From: Gammaproteobacteria bacterium LSUCC0057
GTDB lineage: Bacteria > Pseudomonadota > Gammaproteobacteria > Pseudomonadales > Porticoccaceae
DNA length: 64,000 nt
Assembly: GCA_004535795.1 (NCBI GenBank)
Contig: SPIA01000001.1
Span: forward strand, 941,659-1,005,658
Reading direction: 5' to 3'
The notes under the pieces were generated by a model. The model was not told where the DNA came from and did not search any database. It saw only the letters and a list, made by a program, of their open reading frames with translations. Below, piece after piece: positions 18,193 through 27,384 of the stretch. Numbering within the stretch: the first letter of the stretch is position 1; each line of letters begins with the position of its first letter. The translations under genes and the position numbers were made by a program.

Positions 18193-19158
18193 GTGCTGGC
18201 TACATCGCAACCGACCGCCGCCGATCTGCAACCACTCAAAGAGCACCTCAGCCGCCAAGTGGTGGGGCAACAACACCTGGTCGAGCGGTTGCTGGTAGCA
18301 CTGCTAGCCGATGGCCATCTACTGGTCGAGGGTGCCCCGGGGCTCGCTAAAACTCGCGCAGTAAAAGCCCTTGCCGAGGCCATCGAGGGCGATTTTCAAC
18401 GTATACAATTCACTCCCGACCTGCTGCCCGCTGACATTACCGGCAGCGACATCTACCGCCCGCAGAGCGGCGAGTTCGAGTTCCAGAGCGGGCCGCTGTT
18501 CCACAATATCGTGCTCGCCGATGAGATTAACCGCGCGCCCGCCAAAGTGCAGGCGGCGCTGCTGGAGGCGATGGCCGAGCGTCAGGTATCGGTCGGCAAG
18601 ACCACCTACCCGCTTCCCGCGCTGTTTATGGTAATGGCCACCCAGAATCCGATTGAACAGGAGGGCACCTACCCGCTACCCGAAGCGCAGATGGACCGCT
18701 TCCTCATGCATGTCGAGGTCGCCTACCCCGCCGCCGATAGTGAGCGCGAGATTCTCGCGCTGTCGCGGCGCGAGGCTCAGAACAGTACAGTCGCAGCACC
18801 GGCGCCGGTGAGCCAAGCCACGCTGTTCGCCGCCCGCCAAGCGGCGCTGACGGTGCATATGGATGAGCGTGTCGAGGAGTACTTGGTGCAACTGGTGCTG
18901 GCCACCCGCCGCCGCGACCAGCAACTCGGCGAATGGCTAGACTACGGCGCCAGCCCGCGCGCCACCATTGCCCTCGACCGCTGTGCGCGCGCGCTAGCCT
19001 GGCTAAACGGCAAAAGTTATGTCACCCCCGACGATATTCGCGCCGTCGCCCACGACGTGCTGCGCCACCGCTTAATCCGCAGTTTTGAGGCCGAGGCCAA
19101 TGGCATAAGCGTCAATCAGGTTATCGACCAATTGCTGCGCCAAGTGCCCTCAGCGTAG
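18193..19158 (+). CDS. MoxR-family AAA+ ATPase
   Basis: This 321-residue MoxR ATPase probably acts as a chaperone that activates or inserts its VWA-domain partners. Walker A is VEGAPGLAKT (around residue 50), Walker B is LADEINR (about 108-114), and sensor and arginine-finger segments include ATQNPIEQEGTYPLPEAQMDRF. The start is GTG at 18193, which has an AAGGAG site six bases upstream. It is the first gene of six on the plus strand; the next gene starts immediately at its stop. The order MoxR, DUF58, DUF4381, VWA, VWA-TPR, BatD is the known gammaproteobacterial Bat arrangement. Confidence 0.93.
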   Translation: MLATSQPTAADLQPLKEHLSRQVVGQQHLVERLLVALLADGHLLVEGAPGLAKTRAVKALAEAIEGDFQRIQFTPDLLPADITGSDIYRPQSGEFEFQSGPLFHNIVLADEINRAPAKVQAALLEAMAERQVSVGKTTYPLPALFMVMATQNPIEQEGTYPLPEAQMDRFLMHVEVAYPAADSEREILALSRREAQNSTVAAPAPVSQATLFAARQAALTVHMDERVEEYLVQLVLATRRRDQQLGEWLDYGASPRATIALDRCARALAWLNGKSYVTPDDIRAVAHDVLRHRLIRSFEAEANGISVNQVIDQLLRQVPSA

Positions 19159-20124
19159 GTGCCCGGCGTGGCTCGCTACAACGCGGCAACCGCTGTTAAC
19201 TCGGCCACCTATGCCGAGATAGCAACACTCATTCAGCTGCGTCACGCTGCGGCTCAGTTGCGCCACTTCCCTAAAATTAACGCCAAGGCGCAGTTGGCCG
19301 GTGGCCAGCGCTCGCGTTTTCGTGGCCGCGGCATGGACTTTGATGAAGTGCGACTCTATCAGCCTGGCGACGACATCCGCGCCATCGACTGGCGGGTAAC
19401 TGCGCGCACGCAGGTGCCGCACACCAAACTCTACCGCGAGGAGAAAGAGCGGCCTATCGTCATCGTCACCGACCTGCGCCCAACCATGTTATTTGGCAGC
19501 TGTGCGCTCAAGTCGGTACTCGCCTGCGAAGCCGCGGCGCTGCTGTGCTGGGCCGGTCTGGCTGCCAATGACCAGGTCGGCGGTATTGTCGCCGGCGCTG
19601 AGCAACAGTGGGAGGTACGCCCGCGCCGCTCCGCCCACAGTGCGCTCAACTACCTGCACCGACTCAGCGAGGCCAGTGCAGCACTGAGTCAAGGGACCGA
19701 GCCCAGCGGGCAGCCAGCGCTCACTCTGGAGGCACTGCTGGCCGAGACCAAAAAGATCGTTAAACCCGGCAGTAGCTTGTTTATCCTCAGCGATTTCACC
19801 GATATTGACCAAGACTGTCAAAAGCACCTTGCTGAGCTCTGCCGCCACGCCGATTTAACCTTGCTGGCAGTCTCGGATCCCCTCGAACACACTCTTCCCG
19901 AGCGCGGCCGCTTTACCGTTGCCGACCAGCAACAGAGCATTAACTTTAACGCCGCAGATGCGCAGCTGCGCCAGCGCTTCCGCGAGGCGCGCAGCCAGCA
20001 ACAGGCGCTGCTCGACAATGTGGTGGAGCGCCACCGCGCTGCACTGCTGCAACTCTCAACCGCTGAGCCAGCGTTGTCGCCGCTGGGCAGAGCTTATGGC
20101 CGCGCAGCGAGGAGCCGTCGATGA
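19159..20124 (+). CDS. DUF58 domain protein of the Bat operon
   Basis: This 321-residue protein has the DUF58 signature YQPGDDIRAIDWRVTART (near residue 75) in a VWA-like fold. A GRGMDFDEVR strand precedes it. DUF58 proteins regularly follow MoxR ATPases and are thought to be their substrates or adaptors, but no biochemical role is fixed. The start is GTG, at 19159 directly after the moxR stop or at 19168. The end overlaps the next gene by ATGA at 20121. No membrane segment is seen, so it is likely cytoplasmic or peripheral. Confidence 0.88.
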   Translation: MPGVARYNAATAVNSATYAEIATLIQLRHAAAQLRHFPKINAKAQLAGGQRSRFRGRGMDFDEVRLYQPGDDIRAIDWRVTARTQVPHTKLYREEKERPIVIVTDLRPTMLFGSCALKSVLACEAAALLCWAGLAANDQVGGIVAGAEQQWEVRPRRSAHSALNYLHRLSEASAALSQGTEPSGQPALTLEALLAETKKIVKPGSSLFILSDFTDIDQDCQKHLAELCRHADLTLLAVSDPLEHTLPERGRFTVADQQQSINFNAADAQLRQRFREARSQQQALLDNVVERHRAALLQLSTAEPALSPLGRAYGRAARSRR

Positions 20125-20651
20125 ACGCCGAAGATCCTCTCGCAGCGCTGCGCGATATCACTCTACCCGAGGCGGTATCGTGGTGGCCACCGGCGCCCGG
20201 CTGGTGGCTACTGCTAGCGCTGCTGCTGGCTTTGGCCGGCCTGTTGTTGCATGCCGCCTGGCGCCGCTACCAACGCAACCGCTACCGCCGCGCCGCCGTA
20301 GCGCTGCTGCGCACCGCCAGCCAGCACTACCAACAGAGCCGCGATGCGGCCGCCGCGATTACCACTGCGCTGGATATTTTGCGCCGAGTGGCCCGCTATC
20401 ACCGTCATTTCGCAGAAGCTGTGGCACTCTCTGGCAGTGAGTTAATCGCCTCGCTCAATCGCCACGCACGATCGGGCATGGCGCTGTTGCCCGAGCAGCC
20501 AGCGCTATTGGAGCAGGTGCTGTACGCCGCGGGCCACCAGCAATCCGAGCAACTGCACCACTACTGCGAACAGCTACTGAGCGGCGCCGAGGCATTGGTG
20601 CAAGCACTGCCGGCCCCAGATACTGCAGGCTCAGGAGTTGGGGATGTTTGA
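20121..20651 (+). CDS. DUF4381 membrane protein of the Bat operon
   Basis: This 176-residue DUF4381 protein starts NAEDPLAALRDITLPEAVSW. It then has one transmembrane helix, LLLALLLALAGLLLHA (about residues 29-45), and a basic C-terminal helical region. DUF4381 proteins occur almost only between DUF58 and VWA genes in this operon type, which suggests a structural part of a membrane complex. The ATG overlaps the end of the DUF58 gene by four bases, and the next gene starts inside its 3' end. No catalytic residues are evident. Confidence 0.85.
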   Translation: MNAEDPLAALRDITLPEAVSWWPPAPGWWLLLALLLALAGLLLHAAWRRYQRNRYRRAAVALLRTASQHYQQSRDAAAAITTALDILRRVARYHRHFAEAVALSGSELIASLNRHARSGMALLPEQPALLEQVLYAAGHQQSEQLHHYCEQLLSGAEALVQALPAPDTAGSGVGDV

Positions 20652-21636
20652 ACTGCACTGGCCGCTGTTACTGCTGGCGCTGCCGCTGCCACTATTGCTG
20701 CGCCGTCTGCTGCCACCGCAACCGGCGCCGCGCCGCGCGGCACTGCTGGCACCCACACTGGTGCGCCAGCTCGGTCAGCAGAGTAGCGCGACCTCGGCTC
20801 GCGCCAACCTCACCGCCGGCGCCCTGCTGTGGCTCTGCTGGCTGCTAGTGGTGGTCGCAGCGGCCCAGCCGCGCTGGCTCGGCGAGCCGACCAGTCTGCC
20901 CACAGAGGGGCGCGACCTGCTGCTGGCGGTGGATATCTCCGGCAGTATGGAACAGGAGGATATGCGTTTTAATGGCCGTCAAGTCAATCGCTTGCTGGCA
21001 GTCAAGGCGGTGGTTGGCGACTTCGTCGCAGAGCGCCGCGGCGACCGTCTCGGGCTGGTGCTGTTTGGCGAGCGCGCCTACCTGCAGTCGCCATTAACCT
21101 TTGACCGCGCTACCTTGCAGCAGCTACTCGAAGAGGCACAAATTGGTTTTGCCGGCAACGGCACCGCTATTGGTGAGGCGATCGGCTTGGGGATTAAACG
21201 GCTGCGCGAGCGTCCAGCCAGCCAGCGGGTGATGATTCTGCTCACCGACGGCGCAAATACCTCGGGCGAGCTCGACCCTTTGCGTGCCGCTGAACTGGCC
21301 GCCCGTGCCGGGGTTAAAATCCACACCATTGGCATCGGCTCAGACAGTGCCGAACGCGAGAGCATCCTCGGCTTTATACGCCCGCGCAGTGGCTCAGACC
21401 TAGATGAGACCACCCTCACCGCCATCGCCGACACCACAGGTGGGCGCTATTTCCGAGCGCGCGATCTCGGCGAATTAGTGGCCGTCTACCGCGAGCTCAA
21501 CCGCATCGAGGAGATCGAGCAACAGGGTGAACGCATTCGCCCACATATCTCACTCAGTTATCTACTACTGGCGCTCGCCGCACTGCTGCTGGGTGGGTTG
21601 CAGCTGCTGCGGCTGCGCGGAGCTGAGCATGGTTGA
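20644..21636 (+). CDS. VWA-domain membrane protein, BatA-like
   Basis: This 330-residue protein has two N-terminal hydrophobic helices (about residues 5-20 and 58-74). A von Willebrand A domain follows, with an intact metal-ion site DISGSMEQED near residue 96 and LLTDGANTSG further on. A C-terminal transmembrane helix, LLLALAALLLGGLQLL, closes the protein. It is the BatA type. The ATG at 20644 follows an AGGAG site (20632-20636) and overlaps the DUF4381 stop. A GTG two codons earlier is less likely. It probably sits in the inner membrane with the VWA domain outside. Confidence 0.9.
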   Translation: MFELHWPLLLLALPLPLLLRRLLPPQPAPRRAALLAPTLVRQLGQQSSATSARANLTAGALLWLCWLLVVVAAAQPRWLGEPTSLPTEGRDLLLAVDISGSMEQEDMRFNGRQVNRLLAVKAVVGDFVAERRGDRLGLVLFGERAYLQSPLTFDRATLQQLLEEAQIGFAGNGTAIGEAIGLGIKRLRERPASQRVMILLTDGANTSGELDPLRAAELAARAGVKIHTIGIGSDSAERESILGFIRPRSGSDLDETTLTAIADTTGGRYFRARDLGELVAVYRELNRIEEIEQQGERIRPHISLSYLLLALAALLLGGLQLLRLRGAEHG

Positions 21637-23569
21637 GTGGCTGAATGATTTTCATTTTTTGCGCCCGCACTGGCTCTGGGCGCTGCTAGCGGTGGCCGCA
21701 CTGGCACTCTGGCAGCGCAGCCGTTGGCGCAGCGCCAAAGGCTGGGAGCAGTACATTGCCCCAGCCCTGCTACCGCTGTTGACCCGCAGCGATGGCCGCG
21801 CAAAGTCGCGACTACCCCTGCTGGCATTCATTACCGCCGGCCTAGTTATTGGTGCTGCCGGGCCCAGCTGGCAACGGCTGCCGCAACCGGTCGAGGTCAA
21901 TCAATCGGCTCTGGTAGTCATTCTCGACCTCTCGCCGTCGCTCTATGCCAAAGATATCGCGCCGAGCCGGCTGGTGCGGGCGCGTTTCAAGCTGCTCGAT
22001 CTGCTCAACCTACGCCAAGATGGCTTAACCGCGCTGGTGGTCTATGCCGGTGAGGCGCACGTGCTGTCACCACTGACCGAGGATACCAATACCATCGCCC
22101 ATCTAGTGCCGGCATTGAGCCCCAGCCTGTTGGTAGAAATTGGCAGCAATCTCGAAGATGCTGTTGAGCAAGCCGTGAATCTACTGCAGAACAGCAGCGA
22201 GGGGCGCGGCGATATTATTCTCATCAGCGACGGCGCCACCGCCACCGCTGCGCGCGCTAGCAGCGATATTTTGGCGCAGCACTCAGCGCTACGACTCTCT
22301 ATTTTAGGCGTCGGCACCCGCGCAGGGGCGCCGATTCCACTGGCCAGCGGCGGCTTTTTAAAATCGGCCGATGGCGCCATTGTGCTGCCCAAGCTCGACA
22401 GTGCGCTGCTGGCTGATCTCGCCAACAGGCATCGCGGTATCTACCGCGAACTTTCGCTCGATGACAGTGATATTCGCGCGTTGTTGGCGCACATAGAGAG
22501 TCGGCCCATCGCCGACAGCAAGGCGGTTGATCGCGACTTTGACCAGTGGCGAGATATGGCCCACTGGGTGGCGATTATTTTACTGCTCCCGTTGGCGCTG
22601 AGTTTTCGCCGTGGTGTGCTGCTGCTTGCCGTTGCCGTGCTGTTACCCAGCGGCTTCACCCCCACTGCCCACGCGGCGCAGCAGGGCGAGGCTGAGCCCG
22701 TCTCTGCCGGCGCCAAGCTGGCTCAAGGCTGGCAGGACTTCTGGTGGCGCCGCGACCAACAGGCGGCGCACAAGCTAGCCAACGGCGACGCACAAAGGGC
22801 GGCCGAGCTGTTTGAACGCCGCGACTGGGCTGCGACTGCCGCCTACCGCCACGGTGATTACAGCGCTGCGGTCGAAAACTTTTTGGCCGACGAAAACGCT
22901 CAACAACAGCCCACGGCCCTCTACAATGCCGCCACGGCACTGGCCCGCGGCGGCGATTTGGCCGCGGCACTAGCTACCTACAACCAGCTGTTGGCACTGC
23001 AGCCCGACCACCGTGACGGGCGCTACAACCGCGATATTGTCGAGCGGCTTCTCGAACAGCAACAGCAACAAGAACAACAGCAACAACAGTCAGCGTCCGA
23101 CCAGCAGCAACCCCAAGGCGAACAACACGACCAAAACCAGCAGAGCCAGAGCCAAGATCAGGCCGGCGAAAACCAACAAAACCAACAGTCACCCAATCAG
23201 CAGAGCGCTGCTCAGCAACAGCAGCAGCAACCGCCCGACCAAGCGCAAGCCGCCGACCAGGGTGATCAGCAAAACAACGCTGAACAGCAGCAGAACAGAC
23301 CAAGCCAAGCCGACCAGCAGCAAGCCGACCAAGCGACTGCCGGCGAGTTGGCCGAACAGGGCGAGCAGAGTGAGCAGCAAGCCGGGCTCGACACCGCCAG
23401 CTCGGCTGAGCAGCAGGCGGCCGAGCGCGAGTTAGAGCAGTGGTTGCGCAAGATTGATGACGACCCCGCCGGTCTGTTGCGGGCCAAATTTCGTTACCAG
23501 TCGCAACAGCGTGCCCGCGAGCAAAAACTGCGACCACCGCCCAACAATGACGACCGCGAGCGCTGGTAG
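21629..23569 (+). CDS. VWA and TPR protein (BatB/BatC-like) with Gln-rich linker
   Basis: This 646-residue protein combines a VWA domain (metal site LDLSPSLYAKD near residue 100, ISDGATAT later) between membrane helices with a TPR segment (about 410-475, ALYNAATALARGGDLAAAL). A region of more than 120 residues, mostly Gln with Asn, Asp and Glu, follows (about 475-610). The short C-terminus resembles BatC ends. Bat proteins are associated with envelope stress or oxygen tolerance in some bacteria. The ATG at 21629 overlaps the upstream stop. The Gln-rich stretch is coded by CAG/CAA runs, so its length may vary between strains. Confidence 0.88.
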   Translation: MVEWLNDFHFLRPHWLWALLAVAALALWQRSRWRSAKGWEQYIAPALLPLLTRSDGRAKSRLPLLAFITAGLVIGAAGPSWQRLPQPVEVNQSALVVILDLSPSLYAKDIAPSRLVRARFKLLDLLNLRQDGLTALVVYAGEAHVLSPLTEDTNTIAHLVPALSPSLLVEIGSNLEDAVEQAVNLLQNSSEGRGDIILISDGATATAARASSDILAQHSALRLSILGVGTRAGAPIPLASGGFLKSADGAIVLPKLDSALLADLANRHRGIYRELSLDDSDIRALLAHIESRPIADSKAVDRDFDQWRDMAHWVAIILLLPLALSFRRGVLLLAVAVLLPSGFTPTAHAAQQGEAEPVSAGAKLAQGWQDFWWRRDQQAAHKLANGDAQRAAELFERRDWAATAAYRHGDYSAAVENFLADENAQQQPTALYNAATALARGGDLAAALATYNQLLALQPDHRDGRYNRDIVERLLEQQQQQEQQQQQSASDQQQPQGEQHDQNQQSQSQDQAGENQQNQQSPNQQSAAQQQQQQPPDQAQAADQGDQQNNAEQQQNRPSQADQQQADQATAGELAEQGEQSEQQAGLDTASSAEQQAAERELEQWLRKIDDDPAGLLRAKFRYQSQQRAREQKLRPPPNNDDRERW

Positions 23570-23583
23570 CGAGGCCCGCAGAT

Positions 23584-25344
23584 ATGCATAGAGAGCTTAA
23601 AAAAATGGAGCTAAAACCGTTGTCACCGCGCCGTTATCACTGGCTGGCATTGTTGTTGGCGCTGTTGTTGAGCCACCTAGCCAGTGCCGAACTGACGATC
23701 ACCACCGACCGCCAGACCATTGCCGCCGACGAATCTCTGCAGATGGTGCTGCGCTACGACGGCCAAGTGCTCAGCGGCGAGCCCGAGCTGGGAGTGCTAT
23801 TGCGCGACTGGGAGATTATCTCCAACAACCGCAACCAGCAGTACTCCTGGGTGAATGGCGAGTCGATCTCCTATACCGAATGGCAGCTGACGCTAATGCC
23901 GCGCACCACCGGCACACTGTTGATCCCCTCAGTCAGGTTCAAAAACGATATCAGCAATGCCCTAGAGATTGAGGTTGTAGCCAGCCGCGCCGCCAGCAGT
24001 GTCGCCCAAACTATTTTTGCCGAGAGCAGTGTCGATATTGCTGAAGTCTATCCGCAGCAACAAATTATATTTACCGCACGGCTCTACAGCGCCTCGCGAC
24101 TCAGCGACCTAGCGCTGACCGAGCTCAACATCGACAACGCCATTATTGAACGCATCAACGAAAACCAGTACCAGAAGTCGATCGGTGGGCGCGCCTACAG
24201 CGTCGTCGAGGTGCAGTACGCGCTGTTCCCCAGCCAAGTGGGTGAGTTGGTCATTCCACCGCTGCGCTTTAGCGGCTACGAAGTGAGCGGGCGCAGCTCA
24301 TTTTTTAACCGTGGCAACCGCATTATTCGCACCACAGAGAGTCAGACCGTCGTCGTCAAGCCACTGCCCAGCGGCCAACAACCGACCCGCTGGATACCCG
24401 CGCAGCAGCTGCAGCTAGAGCAGCAGTGGAGCCAGCCGCCAGAGCAACTCACACTGGGCGAACCGATCACCCGCACCATTATCCTGCGCGCACGCGGACT
24501 CACCGGCGCCCAACTGCCACCACTCCCCAGTGCCGACAACAACGGCTACAAAAGCTACCCCGACCAACCCAAAATTACCGAGAGCATCGACCGCACCAGC
24601 GTAGTGGGCCAACGCATCGAGTCGGTAGCGATTGTGCCGCAGCAGAACGGCGAGCTACTGCTGCCGGCCATCACTGTAGAGTGGTGGGATACCGCGGCCG
24701 ATCAAGCGCGGCAGACCACCCTACCCGCCACCCGCATCAACGTCATTGCCCCTGCACCAACGCGGCCAGCATTGCCGCCCACTGCCGAGCAGCGCCCGCC
24801 ACAGACTCCATCCGCTCTGACACCAGCCGAGCGCAGCGTTACTGCAGAGGTGGTTGCTGAGCGCCCAGCAGATCGCTGGTTGCAGCTATCGCTGGTCGCC
24901 AATGCCTTGTTGTTGGCCCTGCTCTGCGCACTACTGATCAGCCAGCGCCAGCGACGCCGCAGCACTGCCTCACAAAGCCACCACAGCGCAACCACAGACG
25001 ACAGCGCCACCGAGCAACAGTTGTGGCGACAGATAGAGCAGCAGGCCGCAAACCAAGCACTAGCCCCGCTTTGCGAAACTATCGTCGCCTGGGCGCGACA
25101 GCTCAGTAACGAGCAGATCACCAGCCTTACCCAACTGGCAGAGCGGGTAGCCAGTAGCGACCCACAGCTAGAAGAGCAACTGCGCACGCTCGAGCAAGCG
25201 GCCTACAGTAACGGTGCCGACGTCGCACCTCTCGACACTCGGCTGTTGCTCGGCGCACTGAAAAAAAACCGCCGCAAAGTGATGCAGCTAGTACATTTGC
25301 AGCCAAAAGAGATCGCACTGCCGCCACTTTATGAGTCGACCTAG
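23584..25344 (+). CDS. batD: BatD-family protein
   Basis: This 586-residue protein has a cleavable signal peptide (LALLLALLLSHLASA, ending near residue 36). Long beta-rich BatD repeats of the immunoglobulin-like type follow, with YSWVNGESISYTEW and a later FPSQVGELVIPPL repeat. A transmembrane helix (SLVANALLLALLCALLI, about residues 442-458) leads to a cytoplasmic helical tail. It is the last gene of the MoxR/Bat operon, 14 bp after the VWA-TPR gene. BatD was first linked to aerotolerance in Bacteroides; the role in gammaproteobacteria is unsettled. Two ATG codons are available (23584 or 23605). Confidence 0.88.
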   Translation: MHRELKKMELKPLSPRRYHWLALLLALLLSHLASAELTITTDRQTIAADESLQMVLRYDGQVLSGEPELGVLLRDWEIISNNRNQQYSWVNGESISYTEWQLTLMPRTTGTLLIPSVRFKNDISNALEIEVVASRAASSVAQTIFAESSVDIAEVYPQQQIIFTARLYSASRLSDLALTELNIDNAIIERINENQYQKSIGGRAYSVVEVQYALFPSQVGELVIPPLRFSGYEVSGRSSFFNRGNRIIRTTESQTVVVKPLPSGQQPTRWIPAQQLQLEQQWSQPPEQLTLGEPITRTIILRARGLTGAQLPPLPSADNNGYKSYPDQPKITESIDRTSVVGQRIESVAIVPQQNGELLLPAITVEWWDTAADQARQTTLPATRINVIAPAPTRPALPPTAEQRPPQTPSALTPAERSVTAEVVAERPADRWLQLSLVANALLLALLCALLISQRQRRRSTASQSHHSATTDDSATEQQLWRQIEQQAANQALAPLCETIVAWARQLSNEQITSLTQLAERVASSDPQLEEQLRTLEQAAYSNGADVAPLDTRLLLGALKKNRRKVMQLVHLQPKEIALPPLYEST

Positions 25345-25448
25345 AAAGACTGATCTGCTGGTGCGCACAGTTTAGCGGCGCGGCATGCCAACTTCCTGTT
25401 GGCAATCGAACTCGCTGTCAGCGGTTCGGCTCACTCTGTTCGCCCAAC

Positions 25449-25475
25449 AAAAAACCCCCACGCGGTGCGTGCGGG
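25449..25475 (-). terminator. Terminator, distal duplicated copy
   Basis: On the minus strand the stem CCCGCACGC/GCGTGGGGG with a 3-base loop precedes six T residues. It belongs to the left repeat copy and would act as a second stop for transcripts passing the first terminator. Confidence 0.75.
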
Positions 25476-25597
25476 TTGTTTGTTTGGTGGAGCTAAGCTC
25501 GGCCGCTTGTGCACATCCTTGTGCTGCGCGGCATGCCAACTTCCTGTTGGCAATCGAACTCGCTGCCAGCGGTTCGGCTCACTTTGTTCGCCCAAAC

Positions 25598-25625
25598 AAA
25601 AAACCCCCACGCGGTGCGTGAGGGT
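25598..25625 (-). terminator. Terminator of the gltX-tRNA-Ala unit
   Basis: On the minus strand the stem CCCTCACGC/GCGTGGGGG with loop ACC is followed by six T residues. It begins about 9 bp after the tRNA-Ala CCA end. Confidence 0.85.
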
Positions 25626-25633
25626 TGTTTGTT

Positions 25634-25709
25634 TGGTGGAGCTAAGCGGGATCGAACCGCTGACCTCAACACTGCCAGTGTTGCGCTCTCCCAGCTGAGC
25701 TATAGCCCC
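25634..25709 (-). tRNA. tRNA-Ala (anticodon GGC)
   Basis: The 76-nt minus-strand cloverleaf has acceptor GGGGCTA, D arm GCTCAGCTGGGAGAGC, and anticodon stem CAACA/TGTTG with loop CTGGCAG (anticodon GGC). The T arm includes GGTTCGATCC, and CCA is encoded. It lies 40 bp downstream of gltX on the same strand, a familiar arrangement in Pseudomonas relatives. Its 3' end is part of a duplicated segment (see the repeat at 25378-25646). Confidence 0.97.
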
Positions 25710-25749
25710 AAAAAAGGAGTCGGCATATTAGGGGCGGGCAGCGAAGCTG

Positions 25750-27264
25750 TCAAGCCTGTGGGCTATCTTCTTGCACTTTTTCGCTGCCGAGGCCATCGAA
25801 GCGTTTTTGCAGTTTTTTCAGCTTTTTATTGCCGAGCCCGCCGAGCAGATCGATGGCGTGACGCAACCGTGCGCGGGTCATATCGGGGCCGAGCAACTGC
25901 ATGGAATCCATCACTGAAATCGATGCGGTGGTACCGGCGATGGCGATAAACAGCGGCGCTAAAAACGCTTTAAGCTTTATCTCGAGATGGTTGGCGAGGG
26001 TCTTGAGGGTGTCAAAAATAGTATCGCGCTGCCACTCTTGCAGCTGCTCGAGTCGCCACAGTGAGAACTGCAGCACTTCAATCAAACTCTCTTCATCGAG
26101 ACCGCTATGGATGAGCTGCTCAGCGGTAATCGGCAGTTTCCCGGAGAGCAAATAAGCGCCCAGTGGGGCAATATCGGAGAGCCGTTCCATCCGTGCGCGG
26201 GCGTGCGGTATGAAAGCCATTAAGTTGTCGCGATTGAGCGCCCAGTGGATCAGCTGATCGGCCAGTTGCTCGTCGCTGAGCTCTTCGCGTATCCACAAAC
26301 CGTTGAGCCAGCTGAGCTTGTCGACGTCGAAGATCGGCCCGCCGAGCGAGATGCGGTTGATATCAAACGCGGCGATCATCTCTGCCAGCGTGAATTTTTC
26401 GCTCTCGTCGGGCATCGACCAACCCATACGGCCGAGGTAGTTGAGCAGCGCTTCGGGGAGAAAACCCATGCGCTGGTAATAGAGAATGCTAGTGGGATTT
26501 TTTCGTTTTGATAGCTTGCTTTTATCCGGGTTTCGCAGCAGCGGCAGGTGGCAAAATTGTGGTGGCTGCCAGCCGAAATACTGGTACAAGAGAATATGTT
26601 TGGGGGCTGAGTTGATCCACTCTTCACCGCGAATGACGTGGCTGATGGCCATTTCGTGGTCATCGACGACATTGGCAAGGTGGTAAGTGGGCAGACCGTC
26701 AGCTTTGAGCAGTACCTGCATATCGACCTGCGCCCAATCGATGACTATCTCGCCGCGCAGCATATCCTCAAAGCGGCACTCGCCCTCACTGGGCACTTTC
26801 ATGCGCACAACATGGCTGTCGCCGGCGGCAAGCTTGGCGGTGACCTCTGCGGAGCTGAGTTGCAGGCAGTGGCCGTCATAACCACTGCTGCGCTTCTCAG
26901 CCATCTGCTCGGCCCGCAGCGCATCGAGACGCTCGCTAGAGCAGAAACAGTGAAAGGCGTGGCCGTGTTCGACCAGCTCAGAGGCGCGCTGGCGGTACAA
27001 CTCGCTGCGTTCACTCTGCCGGTACGGACCGCTGTCGCCACCGATGTCGGGGCCTTCGTCCCACTGCAGGCCGAGCCACTTCAGCGCAGTGAGAATTTGT
27101 TGCTCGGACTCTGCAGTTGAACGCTGCTGGTCGGTATCTTCGATACGCAGCAAAAACTGGCCGCCGTGCTGTTTGGCGAACACCATATTGAATAGCGCCA
27201 CATAGGCAGTGCCGACGTGCGGGTCGCCGGTGGGTGAAGGGGCGATACGGGTTCTGACGGTCAT
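25750..27264 (-). CDS. gltX: Glutamyl-tRNA synthetase
   Basis: This 504-residue class I synthetase charges tRNA-Glu, which also feeds tetrapyrrole synthesis in most gammaproteobacteria. The HIGH-type motif is [14 protein letters not shown] at the N-terminus and the KMSKS-type motif is KLSKRKNP in the middle. The DPHVG form and the length agree with the Pseudomonas-like GltX rather than the shorter E. coli one. The ATG at 27264 gives the conserved start [11 protein letters not shown]; a TTG six codons upstream is not needed. It is divergent from dusA over a 120-bp promoter region, and tRNA-Ala follows. Confidence 0.96.
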   Translation of the reverse strand: MTVRTRIAPSPTGDPHVGTAYVALFNMVFAKQHGGQFLLRIEDTDQQRSTAESEQQILTALKWLGLQWDEGPDIGGDSGPYRQSERSELYRQRASELVEHGHAFHCFCSSERLDALRAEQMAEKRSSGYDGHCLQLSSAEVTAKLAAGDSHVVRMKVPSEGECRFEDMLRGEIVIDWAQVDMQVLLKADGLPTYHLANVVDDHEMAISHVIRGEEWINSAPKHILLYQYFGWQPPQFCHLPLLRNPDKSKLSKRKNPTSILYYQRMGFLPEALLNYLGRMGWSMPDESEKFTLAEMIAAFDINRISLGGPIFDVDKLSWLNGLWIREELSDEQLADQLIHWALNRDNLMAFIPHARARMERLSDIAPLGAYLLSGKLPITAEQLIHSGLDEESLIEVLQFSLWRLEQLQEWQRDTIFDTLKTLANHLEIKLKAFLAPLFIAIAGTTASISVMDSMQLLGPDMTRARLRHAIDLLGGLGNKKLKKLQKRFDGLGSEKVQEDSPQA

Positions 27265-27316
27265 AGCGGGCCTATAGATCAATGGTGGGCAATTAAATCG
27301 GTATCAGCGGGCGCCT

Positions 27317-27348
27317 ATTATACGCACTGGGTTTTAACTCGCTATAAT
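27317..27348. promoter_or_regulatory. Divergent -10 boxes between gltX and dusA
   Basis: A perfect TATAAT lies on the plus strand at 27343-27348, 37 bp before the dusA GTG. Another TATAAT lies on the minus strand at 27322-27317, facing gltX. Neither has a good -35 box at 16-18 bp. The -10 hexamers are in the right place for both genes, but the promoters are only candidates. Confidence 0.4.
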
Positions 27349-27384
27349 CGCAATCCTTTTCCTCGATAACAGACCGCTCATTCC

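Larger units (their letters stand above)
25378..25646. repeat. Two tandem 120-bp copies of a tRNA-Ala 3' end with its terminator
   Basis: Copies at 25378-25497 and 25526-25646 differ at only a handful of positions, including one inserted A. The right copy contains the last 13 nt of tRNA-Ala (CTTAGCTCCACCA on the minus strand). The left copy repeats those 13 nt without the rest of the tRNA. Each copy also holds a terminator and two hairpins, such as GCCAAC-AGGAA-GTTGGC. A 28-bp spacer separates them. The gap between batD and tRNA-Ala holds nothing else that can be supported; short open frames in the copies look accidental. Confidence 0.9.

Noticed and set aside
25485-25646. Attachment sites of an integrated element at tRNA-Ala
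   Set aside because: The two tRNA 3' ends are only 148 bp apart with no integrase gene, and the identity runs for 120 bp including the terminator. Tandem duplication explains it better.
25385-25949. Plus-strand frames with the repeated start MPTSCWQSNSL
   Set aside because: They arise from the duplicated tRNA-terminator segment and run antisense to the tRNA and gltX. They have no ribosome site.
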